From contig NC_087074.1 in NCBI RefSeq assembly GCF_026151205.1, positions 11,255,226 through 11,319,225 of the forward strand: 64,000 bases of DNA, given 5' to 3'. The notes under the pieces are model-generated. The model did no database searches. It was not told the origin of the DNA and saw only the letters and a program-made list of their open reading frames with translations. This DNA is from Bolinopsis microptera. Lineage: Eukaryota; Ctenophora; Tentaculata; Lobata; Bolinopsidae. Shown piece by piece: positions 34,515-46,214 of the stretch. Within the stretch, counting starts at the first letter, position 1. Every line of letters starts with the position of its first letter. The position numbers and the translations under genes are program-made.

Positions 34515-35690
34515 ATCAAAATAATATTGTGTTTGTGTACCATGTTAGATACATTCGCAAAGATTCATTAGACTCATGTTATTACAGCTGTTTAAACAGG
34601 GTTATTTTGGGGGTTCTGTGGTCATAGGCGGTGATCTATGAAGATTACCACTAAAAGTCTCAGTCTCACATTTGTCTGATAGATTGCTGACACGCAGGGG
34701 TTCCCCAAGAGTTGATGCAGTGGTAGAGATTTGGGACGGCGAACTTGGAGAGATGAAATTTGTTCGTTTTGCTGACTTGCAATGTTCATCTCATCTGATG
34801 GGAGTTAAGCTTAGTATAAATCTCAGATTGTATTGCCGAAAGTTCAGAGGGGTGTTGTAGAATTAATTACCTTGAAAATGATGGGGGACGGGGGTATAAT
34901 GATGGGGAGCAAGGGTATACATTGTTCAAAAATAGTTAAAGTTTAAAAAATACTTAATTTTACTTGGAGAGGGTCTCTTCAAAGTGGCCTGCACCTAGGA
35001 TCTCTCGTTTGTGTCGTATCACCACTCTTTAGTGTATCACCAGGCAGCTCTTTCACTAACCCTAAGATAGAAACAAAACTTTATAAATTTGAAAATAAAA
35101 GTCAATTACACAATATCCCTTGTGTTAATTATATTTTGAGTATCCGCATTAAAATGAGTAAGATGATAACAGTAAGACGTGATAACATCAAAGTTTACCG
35201 TTTTTTCCTATTCAGCCACTTATCTTAATACAATATGAAACATCACAATGGTGGTAAGGAGAGGAGGACATCTAATCTCCATCTATTTTGAAGAGTGATT
35301 GGTTAATTAATTATTGGTTAATTATTCATTGGTTAATTAATTATTGGTTAATTAATTATTGGTTAATTAACTAGTCAATGGATACAACCTGGGTAACCGA
35401 TTAAAAAAAACCCAAAAAGATAACTCGTGACCGTCGAACCTGGGAGAATATATTTTAATATTCTTCTTTGATGCTCTTGCATTCAACCGAATGTGAGCCA
35501 TTGCCATACAGACTTATGATTTAAACAGTTATAATTATATTTGAAAAGTATTAGTAATAAAAAAGATATCTGTGTTAATTATAATGGACCGGGACAGGAT
35601 GAATCTGGGTTATATCAAGTAGGGAATGAGGGGGAAATTGGGGAACCTGGTTTTGAAATGTACAGTGTGTTTGAAAACTTAACATTGATC
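34515..35690. other. Intergenic stretch with a GGTTAATTAATTATT tandem repeat
   Basis: No gene recognised. At about 35297-35372, five close copies of TTGGTTAATTAATTA occur. Later minus-strand exons of the secreted-protein gene could lie here (a candidate acceptor precedes 35572), but I cannot join them confidently. Confidence 0.5.
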
Positions 35691-35705
35691 AAGGAAATAC
35701 AATAC

Positions 35706-37670
35706 CTGGAGCAGAGCAAGCAGGCTCCTTTTCAAAATCAAAATCTGATCCGTCATTGCAAGTTACTTCACTGCTCCCTTTTTGGAGATGTTCGGGGTGG
35801 GAGCAGGTCACCTTCATAACCGCTTCTGGTTCTGCTGGGAATCCATCTAGGGTTATGATGCCTGTCCATCCTGGAAGCCCTTCACATCTCCCTGTAAATA
35901 TTAAATCCTAATTAGTTATTATTTGTATTGCTGGGCCCTTATTTGATCTTCATCATAAATATATTTCATTGCAAAGTCATCTTAAATGCAGTATAATTGA
36001 CTGAACGTATTTTTGCTGGCAGCTATCTTGTTTGCTGGATACGGTTAATTCAAGTGCAATAAATTATTCTAGACATAAATCATAATTGAAAGTAATCAAT
36101 TGATCGGAATATAGTTAGTACCCAGTGGAGAACTATACAAGGCTGTAGCTGATCCAGAGAATTTGACTGCTGCAGCACCTCGATACCACTTGAGACCATC
36201 ACCCCATCCAGCGTTAGAAAGGCAGGTATCTCCTGACATATCCAACTTCAGCACTTCCACCTTGTTGCACAGAATCTCTATTTCAACCAGACGATCTGAG
36301 ATCTGGGTCAGCGTTATCTTCCAAATCTTCTCGTCTTGACTCGGTAATTGTGAGTGGAAGGACTCGCCTCCATTATTACACCACATGAGATAGTATGTGG
36401 GATTGGGTCCCATCGTTATGCTAACCTTTCCAACATCACTTCCACCATTATAATCCTCCATTTTAATTGAAAAATCTGTTTGCTCGTCGGAAGGAGCATC
36501 GGTTTTTATCATGATGGGATTGGTATCCAAATCATATGCTATTCTTAAGTTATGGTATGCTTCTATCCAACCTGTAGATTAATACCTTATATAATGTGTC
36601 TTGCAATTTGAGGAACGGATGATTCTTTAAAACGTTATGCTCGAAATATCATCAATGAGGTATGTTTTTCAGTGGGCTTAATTTTACAGAGATGTGCAGA
36701 TTTTTAGCTGAGCAGTATCATGTATTTTAAATATTGATTTCATAGTTTCATAACATTACCAGTATGTGGCCTATAGTAATCTGTGGCCGTGTCTGATTTG
36801 CTAAATTCCATACTTCCTACTTTTTGACCCCATCGGCAGTGAACACCACTACATGGCAGACTGACAACTTCCACGTCATTGCAGTGTATCTTCACATAGA
36901 TTGGAGCTGAAAGTACCATGATATAATATCGTGTGTAACTGTTGTGTCCTATTATTCACGGTTTCTTTGAAAGTGGTGTGATCATTATTTCTCGTACTGA
37001 CTAGGTTTAGTGTAGTTACTCTGGATAAGGCAGAGTTATCATGGTGATGTTAATGAGGCCAATGATATATTATACATAGGCAGTGAAATTGGTGTGAAAT
37101 GATACTAATATTATATTATTTCCCCGATACGTAACAAACTACAACTATTTAATAATTAACTTATGTTCGAAACGTTTACCGATGAATAAAGAGATTCTCC
37201 AGATATTCTCTTGAGGAAGGCTGTCTAAGAACTGTTGTTCAAAGAACTTGGTTCCTACGAAATCTCGTATTGCATATGAGACTTTGTCACCGAATACGAT
37301 GGTCACGCCGCCAATATGATGCCTATAATGAGATACGTCATAGAAGTCTACATTAGCAACATCTCCACTACCAGGCAGGCTGCTTGTCTTGATTTCTAGT
37401 GGAGTGTGCTCAAGATTGTGGTTTATTCTTACTTCACGATCTATCGCTATCCACCCTGAAAATTGTTTACTGTTTAAATTTAATACTGTTTTATGCAACC
37501 GAATGTACACGTTTGCTTCAAATTACATGCAATCGTCTTTGATTCTCTTAAAACTCTTAAATAGGTTGGCTGGATGGTATCGGAATTTCATTTGCCGACA
37601 CAAAAATGTTGATACCTTCATTAGCTGCTACTCCAGATGTTAAAAGGCACGCCACAGTTAAGATCATCAT
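35706..37670 (-). CDS. Secreted protein: signal peptide, two copies of a beta-rich domain, sushi-like module
   Basis: Minus-strand exons 37670-37616, 37455-37180, 36906-36760, 36571-36122 and 35891-35706 join in phase. The first encodes the signal peptide MMILTVACLLTSGVAA. Exons 2+3 (141 codons) and exon 4 (150 codons) encode the same domain twice: GWIAIDREVRINHNLE / GWIEAYHNLRIAYDLD at the start, IWRISLFIAPIYVKIHCNDV / IWKITLTQISDRLVEIEILC in the middle, then a Cys pair and MEFSKSDTATDYYR / VKFSGSATALYSS. Exon 5 encodes RCEGLPGWTG ... VMKVTCSHPEHLQKGSSEVT ... CSAP, the Cys and Gly spacing of a sushi/CCP module. Extracellular adhesion, matrix or immune recognition is the likely setting. I do not know the repeated domain's formal name. 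The donor of exon 4 (GTACTA) is weak; without it the protein ends NYIPIN at 36096. The end of the gene after 35706 is unresolved. Confidence 0.72.
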
Positions 37671-38395
37671 GTTCTTGAAAAGTGTCAAGAGATATTTTCT
37701 AGGGACCCTCTTTATAAGTCTGCTCCGCCAATATAACTGGATTACAGATAGTTCAACAGAAGCAAAGGTTAAAGATCGATTTGTGTTGTGGGACCTCAAA
37801 GCAAGGAGACAAGCAAGTATTAGGTTTGGGTCACGTGGTGTTGAATCTAAACCAATCACAAAGTATCATAACTGTTAAGAGGTTCGGATTGGTGAGAGTA
37901 CGAACATGAGTTGTTCTTATCGAATATCGATACCAGAGCAGTACTCAGAGGAATTGTCATTAGTATCTTAGTTTATCATGAGTGGAGCTAGTATATTCAC
38001 AATACAAATGCCCGTCCAAATTCATACAACGCAAAATTGTCACAGATCGTCTAAAGACTAATCGATCTCAGGATGGTTACGGATAATGATCATAGACATG
38101 ACCAAGACAAAGTCAATCCCCCGTCTGTGCTCATGTTATGAAACTGGGTACTGGTTATCGTTCATACTTACACTAGTGATCTTAGCTGTGGAGTAGATTT
38201 GTCTAGAGTAACGGAATTATAGTCTCCTCACAAAGCAGCAGACTGTCTAGATCGCTCTACGATCTAGAAGAGGTGCTTCTCGATAAGACTAACAACTTCG
38301 TTACTATTGAGGTAGAGGGCTTTGTTCAGTTGGACGAAGTACTCTTTTCAGGGTTAGATGTTATGGAGAGGTCTCATACGAGGTGATATCCACAA

Positions 38396-38815
38396 GGCAC
38401 AAGGTGGTCTCATACCAGGTGGTCTCACACCAGGTGGTCTCATACCAGGTGGTCATATATCACGTGGTCTCATAACAGGTGGTCTCACACCAGGTGGTCT
38501 CATACCAGGTGGTCTCATACCAGGTGGTCTCATACCAGGTGATCTCATACCAGGTGGTCTCATACCAGGTGGTCTCATACCAGGTGGTATCATACCAGGT
38601 GGTCACATATCACGTGGTCACATACCAGGTGGTCCCATACCAGGTGGTCCCATACCAGGTGGTCCCATACCAGGTGGCCTCATACCAGGTGGTCTCATAC
38701 CAGGTGGTCTCATACCAGGTGATCTCAAACCAGGTGGTCTCATACTAGGTGGTCTCATACCATGTGGTCTCATATCAGGTGGTCTCAATACCCATACCAG
38801 ATGGTCCCATACCAT
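38396..38815. repeat. 15-bp minisatellite (GGTCTCATACCAGGT)n
   Basis: About 27 units with variants (CATATCACGT, CCCATACCAGG). Because 15 is a multiple of three, several frames stay open and read as Gly-Leu-Ile-Pro-Gly or Val-Ser-Tyr-Gln-Val repeats. There is no independent sign that these are translated. Confidence 0.95.
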
Positions 38816-39067
38816 ACTGGGTTAGAAATTCAAGCTAGCTCGCTCAGGGGCTAAATTGGTCAAATAAGCTCAGTGAAACTCGCACTCACACAAAACTTGC
38901 CACAAAGGTTTAGCTACTTGTTATTAACATTCTGTGAAATTTAGGGGCAGAAATATTTATCAGAACATAAGTTATGCCACTTTTTGTTTTTAAATAATTT
39001 GCAAGATCTCATCGACCTGTAACAATTTTAAGAGATAAGGATGGGTAGTGTTTTATGGGCCACCCTT

Positions 39068-39163
39068 TATATAACGAGTAACATAATATATAACGAGTTA
39101 CATAATATATAACGAGTTACATAATATATAACGAGTTACATAATAAATAACGAGTTTGACGAG
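39068..39163. repeat. 19-bp tandem repeat (ACATAATATATAACGAGTT)n
   Basis: Four to five consecutive copies with minor variation at both edges. Confidence 0.9.
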
Positions 39164-40479
39164 GTATGTAACTCATGTTAATGTACACGACAACTAGTGA
39201 TGTAAAATGTAAATGCGTTCTCCGATGATCTACAAAATGATGCTAGCGAACGCAGCATTTACATCGGAAGATAATGACCGATAATATTACTACATATTAT
39301 AATATTCCAGAGTCAAACTTTCTAGAGAACGCATCCTTATCTTGTTTTGATAAGGAACTATATTACTGCATTGAGAAGTCCGTTTAATCAAATGTGCTTT
39401 GGTTATAATCATTTGGCTGTGGATTTACTGCGCTTGCATCGATAACCGTTTTTCACGATAAATGCTGATGTGACATCCTAAAGTTTGCAGTTTATTTAGT
39501 TTATTTAGTTACCATGAATGAAATTAATCTGCCTTTCTGTATGGTTCATTGCTTCGTTAGATATCATACCTAGGCTAGTCCTAATTACAACATTCATTCG
39601 GCATTAAACATTTGTTAACATCAGTGGGAGATCAGAAGTTATCACACACCTATATACCTGTTAATCACAGCCTAAATGTAGGACCCATACGATTACATAG
39701 TTATCCCATGGGTAGTTATCGTATGGGGAGTTATCACGTCATGGGTAAGTTACATTATATTAGCGTAAACAAGAGTGAGAGAACAATTTTTACATAACGC
39801 ACATTTATACAATGATCATGGGAGAATTCGCTTTATTGCGTTGTGATCGATCTCAGTAATCGGAAATTAAGCTCCTGCTCACAAGCGTGATAATTCTTAA
39901 TTACATTTTTCCGGATTACTTTATTCTACGAAGTATAAAAACAGTCATTATAATTAATGATCGGCAAGTTTCCATAAACGAAATTTTATTATGGTCGCTG
40001 ATAATCGCTTATTGATTTGATTTGAAACTTTTACAAAATAGCAAATATACAAATGTACAGCAAGTCGAACAAACATATAAAATGGGCCGAAATGTATAAA
40101 TGCTATAAAGCGTGGGTCAGTGAAACAAGTACAGAGGACAACTTTCAAAACAGGAGTTTTATGGCCGCCCAAAGTCTCAATAACATCACCTCCACCTAGT
40201 AATAAAATTATGAAATATGAAAAGTGTGAAACAATCAAATAATAAAATATTCAAAATATATAGTTGTCTCTTAACAGAGGAATTTGTTTCCCTTTGAATC
40301 AATCAAACTAGATGAATTGTTGTAAATACTGAGATCAAACTATCAATCTACAGGCTATCGTCAAACATGTTGCAAGGCGTCATCTTCAGTGACATAAGCC
40401 CTAAAAATTGTAAAAAGTTAGTAAAACCCAAAATTCCTTTAAAAATCTGAACACTCTTAAAACGGTTATAAAGTTAAAA

Positions 40480-42205
40480 TTAAGATGTTAGGAGTAATGG
40501 AAGGCCAAAAGGATTTATAGTATTAATTCCCAAAGATTTTAAAGTCTTGAGTAGTTGAATATATTTATGTTCACGGACATCCAAAGTTTTAGGACTAGAA
40601 TTATCAATAATTGACACATTAAAAATTTTGTTAAAATCTTCGCTTTGTCTAAAACCATGATCCAACAAATGTAAACCCAAACTATATTCATCACTTGTTT
40701 CATCTACCTTATCACCATTTAAAAGTTTATAATATTTGACCCTATGTTCTCCAGTCCTAACCCGTAGAGATCGAGTTGTGCGGCCGACGTAAGCCTTTCC
40801 ACAGACACTACATTGGAACAGATAAATGATGTTGTAGCTCTGGCAGTTTCCAGGGGAAGCTTTAACCTTCTTGCCGTTCACTTTGAATTCACGGGTGCCT
40901 TTGACAAGTTCACAACATTTGCATCTTGGCACATTGCATTTGCTGGTTGGGCCATGTTGAGCTCCTAAAGCAAGTTCTTTCAATTTGACGAGGCGAGATT
41001 TTAGGCTTGGCCCTGTTTTCTTTGTGTAACTGAAAATTGTCTTCCTAGGTGTGGCGGATGTTGAGGAGGTCTCTTGGGATGTTTCAGCAGTGTCACTTTC
41101 ACTGAAACTCCTCGTTGTTGAGAGGTGTTCTTCATACTTCTTGGTCACAGACACCAGATCATCATCACTACCATAAGTAGATATGACCCTGATTGGAAGA
41201 TGTAATGATGTCTGGTCATCAGGAGCCTGAACTTTGCGTGACAGTGATCTTGCTGTGTTAAGGACCTTATTACTGATGTTCTCAATCATTTTTCTAGGGT
41301 AACATGCGGCAAGGAAGGCTTTTTTAAGGTTGTTGAGATGTTCTTTCAGGCGTTCTTGGCAGTTGATGATCCTTCTGAGTCTAAGGCATTGAGAGTACAC
41401 GATACCGGAATAGATATGGTTAGGGTGGGAGCTTTTAAAATGTAGATATGAACGAGAGTCTGTTGGCTTTATGAACAAATCCGGAGGATCTTCCAGGATC
41501 TTCTATTTGGTATTCATCAATGATTAGGCCATGGGGGAGGAGTGGTTTGTTAACATCTGCAATCCAAATTTTGAACTCATCTGTAGTTCCCTCAAACAAA
41601 CCTGCTCCGTCGTCAATGTAACGCCTGGCTGATACGATCTTATTCATGAGCTCTGGGTTACTATAAACACATTTGTTCATTAGGTAGTAGACTGCTATGT
41701 TTGCGATTTGGACACATAGTGATCCACCCGTAGGGATACCGATGAGTTGTATGAACCAATTTTGATCGAACACCCCAGCAGAGGATCGAAGGCTCAATTC
41801 CACCAATTTGGTGAGCCATTTGCAGAAATCTTCAGACCAATCTTCTCTGCATGATGACATAGCGGAATTCAGGGCCTCTATGACGAGGGGTGGTGTTAGA
41901 GAATCATATAGGGCCTTAAAGTCGCAGGTAAATGATCTGAAGCCTTTCTTCTGTACTGGGGAATGTTCACTATCCACGAAATCCAACCATTGAAGGGCAT
42001 CAGTGCTATCAGTCAAAAGGTCAGAGCAGAAATCTTTTTCAAGATCCTTCAGGTATTGGCTAGCAAGGAAAACATCACTGCGTTTTGTGATTCCATCCTG
42101 GAGTGCCGTGATGAGCCTGAAGGGGGGTTCGACTCCTGGTTTAAGGTCTTCCTTTTGAAGCTTGTGGATCTTTAGGGTGGGGTAGAAATAAGCTTTTGTC
42201 TCTTA
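40480..42205 (-). pseudogene. Canonical Penelope-like element: RT with C-terminal GIY-YIG nuclease, one frameshift
   Basis: Reading down from about 42205: FYPTLKIHKLQKEDLKPG (PLE fingers motif), RLITALQDGITKRSD, FTCDFKALYDSL (motif A with catalytic Asp), LIGIPTGGSLCVQIANI (motif B) and ARRYIDDGAGLF (motif C, YIDD). The frame shifts between 41478 and 41435 near RLSFISTF / TDSRSYLHFKSSHPNHIYSG. The C-terminal part has a Cys cluster KCNVPRCKCCEL and the GIY-YIG core NIIYLFQCSVCGKAYVGRTT with RVRTGEHR, stop at 40480. Such elements prime reverse transcription at nicks made by their nuclease. It lies inside the 39963-43655 inverted-repeat unit, 80 bp downstream of a LINE-like ORF1. It is near-intact except for the shift and an unclear start. 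Confidence 0.85.
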
Positions 42206-42280
42206 AATACAGATAACGTCTGAAAATTCTTAAAATAATCATCACTCCTTCATATACTGATCAGTGTCCGAGAGTGTAAC

Positions 42281-43179
42281 TCATGATGACTTCTTATCAC
42301 GGCTACATACCTTCCCGTACCGGATGTAGTGGTCGAGATGAGTCTGTTCCGCCCTCTTCTTCTTCAGGTCAGTGACCAGATGCTTCCTTGTTGCTCGTTC
42401 TTCGCTGGATCTGTCTGGACATATCCATACATCTTTGTGCGTCTCCCTCAGTCTCCCTGTTTTCATCAGAATCTGATGAACCGCTGTTGAGCTTGGGACG
42501 GTGATCTTGACTGGTCGGATATAGCCGTACTACCTGGCCTCTTCCAACCGACTCTAGTCGCTTCGAAGTGAGGTTTCTCCCCGATCTCCTCCAAAACTGC
42601 GGTAACTAGCGCTGGAAGCTGTTCTTCCTCCTCTTCTTTCAGCCCAAACACGATCAGGTTCTTGCTCCTGTCCTCCTCTGCAGCCACACTCTTCATCACC
42701 TTCTTCAGGATTTTACTGTTGCAGACAGTACCACTTGCACTGTTCTGTTGAACAGCTGCACTAAAGTTCTGAATCCCTGACTCCACCGTTGTTTGGACTG
42801 TCTCCTCAACAGACGTCTTAAGCAACTGTAGTTGTTCGTCCTTCTCCATCAGCAGCTGGCCCTGCAGTCTGATCACCTTTTCTTTGTCTGCTAGTGCTTC
42901 CCTCTTGAAGCACTCGATGATCTCCTTCAAGAGATACATCTGACTACTCTGCCGACGAACAAGGTCCACTGCATCCACAATCCAGCCAGACAGAGTCTGT
43001 TTATCCTTAGTCTTGATCTTTTCACGACTTTCGTAGTCAATTTCACGGTAGTCCATATGCAGGTCTTTTTCTAACTGAATGGACCAGCGTGCAACACAGC
43101 CTTCCACATCTTCCTGTTGATCATAGTTGAACTCCTTAATCAACTCCTGGGATCGGGTCAAAGTTGGGTCATCCGGCAT
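42281..43179 (-). pseudogene. LINE-type ORF1 with coiled coil and RRM-like core, one frameshift
   Basis: Starts at ATG 43179 (MPDDPTLTRSQEL). A helical region is followed by a coiled coil (MYLLKEIIECFKREALADKE, KVIRLQGQLLMEKDEQLQLL), then the core EEDRSKNLIVFGLKEEEEEQ and HFEATRVGWKRPG. The frame shifts at about 42466 and continues TGRLRETHKDVWICPDRSSE and HYIRYGKVCSRDKKSS, stop at 42281. Homologous to the plus-strand ORF1 at 20157-21160. In a LINE one expects endonuclease/RT ORF2 next; here a Penelope-like RT follows instead. Confidence 0.78.
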
Positions 43180-43329
43180 CCCCCATAGTGTACTTGTATA
43201 GTAATGTACAAGTACACACGCAAAGGTAAACTACGCGGTAGCAGCAAACTGAACTTATTGCAAATTTACAAAAGATAAGAGAGCTCGATATTTGCAACAC
43301 AAGCTACACTGATTACACACTATAAAAGA

Positions 43330-43640
43330 GCGCCCGGGAGATCACCTAGGCATGGGTGGTGCTCTCCCGAGACCGAGCATTATGACAGTTTTCCTTCGGG
43401 AAAACGTCGCTCACAAGGCTTTATCCTCCGGAGGGTAAGGAGCCCTAGCCCATGCCAAGTGCCCGTACCCTGTGACACCTACAACCGGAGGGACCCCAAT
43501 AGACGTTAGTCACCAGACGGACGTAGCCTTCCGATAGGAAGGTAAAGTGGGTGCCCCAACCCAAGAAGAAAAAAAAGCGCCGAAAAAGCGCCCAATAAGC
43601 GCCCAATAAGCAATCATCAGCGCCGATAATAAAATTTCAC
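43330..43640 (-). other. Hairpin-rich GC leader upstream of ORF1
   Basis: Much more GC-rich than its surroundings. It contains perfect short hairpins (TTTTCC-TTCGG-GAAAA near 43390, CCTCCGGAGG near 43427, CTTCC-GATA-GGAAG near 43529) and, next to the right inverted end, a doubled GCGCCCAATAA. Its position before ORF1 fits a LINE 5' UTR with structured RNA. A self-cleaving ribozyme is possible, but I could not fit a known fold by eye. Confidence 0.4.
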
Positions 43641-43669
43641 TTATGGAAACTTGCCTAATGATCTATACC

Positions 43670-45070
43670 TTGACCGGTTTACCTGGTGGCAAGTTATAAA
43701 GGTGCTACTCTGGCTTCAATTATTATACCCTGAATCAGTGTTGTAAACTGAGGGACTAAGGCGTAAGATTGTATTTGTGATTTGTAAATATTTTATTTAT
43801 TTTACTCGTCTTTTTTTGTAACTTTGAAATAGAAAATAAGACAGATTTTATAGTTCTATAGTTCTTTAAAAGAAGACTTGTTTACTCAATGTTTGTTCAC
43901 AGTTGAAAAACACCACACGAGAGTGGGAAAAATTTGAAAATATTGAAAACAAATTAATTAATCAAGGATTAGATTAGATCGTTTAGAATTGGATTTACCA
44001 AAAACATTCCTGAATCGAACTGCAAATTAAGAAGAACAAAAAAGGAAAATCCCATAAAAGTTCAATGAAAATTCAATTTATACTAATAGTTAAAATAGTA
44101 GATTATTTCAAACTCCAAATATCTAGAGACATAATTGTTAAATATAAGCTAACATAAACTCTTCCCAATATTTTAATCGTTTTTAAAAACTGACCAGAAT
44201 TTCATTAACTTTAGTCAAACCTACTTTTAGTCCGATCGTCCTGTTAAGTAACAAAAATAACTTGCAAATTGTCCATTAGGTGTTTTAAAAGTGTTGATAG
44301 TCCGATGTAATTGGACCATTGATCTCTATGTTTGATTAGTGTTCCTCGGAAGACTTATTTATCTCTTTATCTCTGTGTTTGTTTAGTGCTCCTCAGAAGA
44401 CTTCTTTATCTCTTTATCTCTGTGTTTGATTAGTGCTCCTCAGAAGACTTCTTTATCTCTTGATCTCTGTGTTTGTTTAGTGCTCTTCAGAAGACTTCTT
44501 TATCTCTTGATCTCTGTGTTTGCTTTAGGGTTCCTTGTGAGATACATTCTGCAGACTTTTGTAATATCCCTGAAAAGGACGGGTAATAATCTTAATGTAA
44601 AATGAGTTTTGTGAGTATTAATAAAGTATTAATGAGTCTTATGTCTTATTTTTATGTGTATAATTACACTTTACAATGTACTGCAGTATGTTTGAGATAT
44701 ACTTCATTAACCGAATCAGTCCTAAATTGAAAACAAATTTAAGATTTCGTGTTCCATTACTCTAAATGATTCTAGTTCCACTTTAGGTGAAATGGCGATG
44801 TCATAGCTAGCAAAACTTACATTAATTATCTGTCATGACTACCCTAGTTATAGTCAAAAGTTCTGGGATTGTTTGTAGGTTCTTATCTCGTTACAGTATC
44901 TTTTCCCCTGTTTCCATCTTTATCGCACTGAAAGTTTAAACTTGTTGATATTATTAGAATAGCTAAAATCTACATTTATTTAGTGCTCCTAAATTATTGT
45001 AATACGATTCTAAAAATTTGTCAGCGCCTATCATTATATCTGAGCAATTCAAGAACTGAATGTTGATGGT
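43670..45070. other. Intergenic stretch, AT-rich
   Basis: No gene recognised. It contains the 47-48-bp tandem repeat listed separately. Confidence 0.5.
44320..44525. repeat. 47-48-bp tandem repeat, about four units
   Basis: Unit TCTCTGTGTTTGATTAGTGC - TCCTCAGAAGACTTCTTTATC repeated with few changes, ending in a TAGGGTTCC variant. Confidence 0.9.
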
Positions 45071-45078
45071 TTATTTAC

Positions 45079-46214
45079 CCCCAGATTTTGTATTTTCACT
45101 CGTCCGATTAAGGCAGCAGCTGATAGTATTACAGGTCATCTCTTCTTCTGCTACATTACACAGTTCGTCTTTTATGATGTGGGAAGGCACTCTGAGATGG
45201 TTAGCGAAAGTCAAAAATAGCATTGGTTTCAAGTCAGACCGCAAATTATACAATTAGTTCAGCGTGCCAATTTGAATTAACAGTAAACAGTCCTACATTT
45301 AAGTAAATTTTTGATAGATTTTGGAAAATATTTAACTACTATTTTACACACATACTTCTGTCATAGGACTGCATCTTGATTCTTTTTGATAACGATGTTT
45401 GGACCAGTTCCACAAAAGTGCGAACTGTTCTAGACTATTCCTGAGAGGTTACAGGTTGAAGTCAATTTAAAATAAGAGGGTTCTATGAAATATCACACTG
45501 AAATAAGCTAACAGGATAGTTGCAGTTTGACAATTTCAGACTTGTTTACAGAAAAGCGGGTATTAGATAATATGCAAATAAGTATAATTTATTACTTACT
45601 TACCCCAGAATTTGTGTCCATGTCTTTAAAGTTTGAACACTGTTTAGTTACATTGTTCCTAAAAGCAGATATAAATTAATCGTGTTTGTTTTTCATAAGC
45701 TCTGAAATAATTAGCACAATAAAAACTACCGATTTCAATTAAACCGCAAACTGTGCCATCTAAGAAATTAACTAGATAAGTCCAGATGATACTTACCATT
45801 GATAAGCCAGTATATCCATCCAAATAATGTGGTAATGTAAGGATTAGTACTTTCTCTTTTTGTGCTCGTCTTTTCAAGAGCGGTCTTGAGTTGGCAGATT
45901 GTTAAAGAATTTATATCAGACAGACTGATCACCACACTTGTCATATATTATTATATATGTCACTTGTTCACATAGTATATATTATTGGGTAAAGTGTCTT
46001 GGAGTTAGATAAAAACGTATTATCATTAAACTATGGGTCAGACAGTTAAAATACAATCTTAATTATAATGCATAATCTTGCTGGTATTCAAACAAGAAAA
46101 TGCCAAAAGATGAGCAACTAAACTTACGATTTTGCCTTCTCTAATCTCCGGACAACTTGTTGATCCTATTAATTCTTGAAATCGTCTGCAGCCCTGCAGA
46201 ATCGTCTCAGACTC
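45079..46214 (-). CDS. Candidate gene, several coding exons, unknown product
   Basis: Exon 46214-46128 sits between a TTGTACAG acceptor and GTAAGT donor and encodes ESETILQGCRRFQELIGSTS - CPEIREGKI. It joins in phase to 45884-45797 (acceptor CTCAAG, donor GTAAGT) with TALEKTSTKRESTNPYITTL - FGWIYWLIN. A 20-bp exon ending at the GTAAGT donor near 45605 (DMDTNSG) would continue the phase. A further exon 45191-45079 (acceptor ATCTCAG; VPSHIIKDELCNVAEEEMTC - NTISCCLNRTSENTKSGG) is open but its phase does not fit directly, so an exon may be missing. An upstream open stretch at about 46390-46262 also looks coding. No family recognised. Confidence 0.45.

Larger units (their letters stand above)
39963..43655. 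mobile_element. 3.7-kb composite element with inverted ends and 8-bp TSD
   Basis: The left end GGCAAGTTTCCATAA-AC-GAAATTTTATTAT and the inverted right end GGCAAGTTTCCATAA-GT-GAAATTTTATTAT are alike over about 53 bases with six or so differences. TAATGATC lies directly outside both ends (39955-39962 and 43656-43663). The interior, all on the minus strand, runs hairpin-rich leader, LINE-type ORF1, Penelope-like RT and GIY-YIG nuclease. No DNA transposase was recognised. Either a DNA transposon of an 8-bp-TSD class has collected retroelement pieces, or this is a composite unit that moves as one. The arms being diverged argues that the insertion is not very recent. Confidence 0.72.

Noticed and set aside
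37389-37878. Plus-strand frames over the secreted-protein gene
   Set aside because: Shadows; the minus strand has the signal peptide, splice sites and domain repeat.
39963-43655. Classical hAT transposon
   Set aside because: The TSD is 8 bp, but the ends begin GGCAAG, not CAG, and no hAT transposase is visible. The class is left open.
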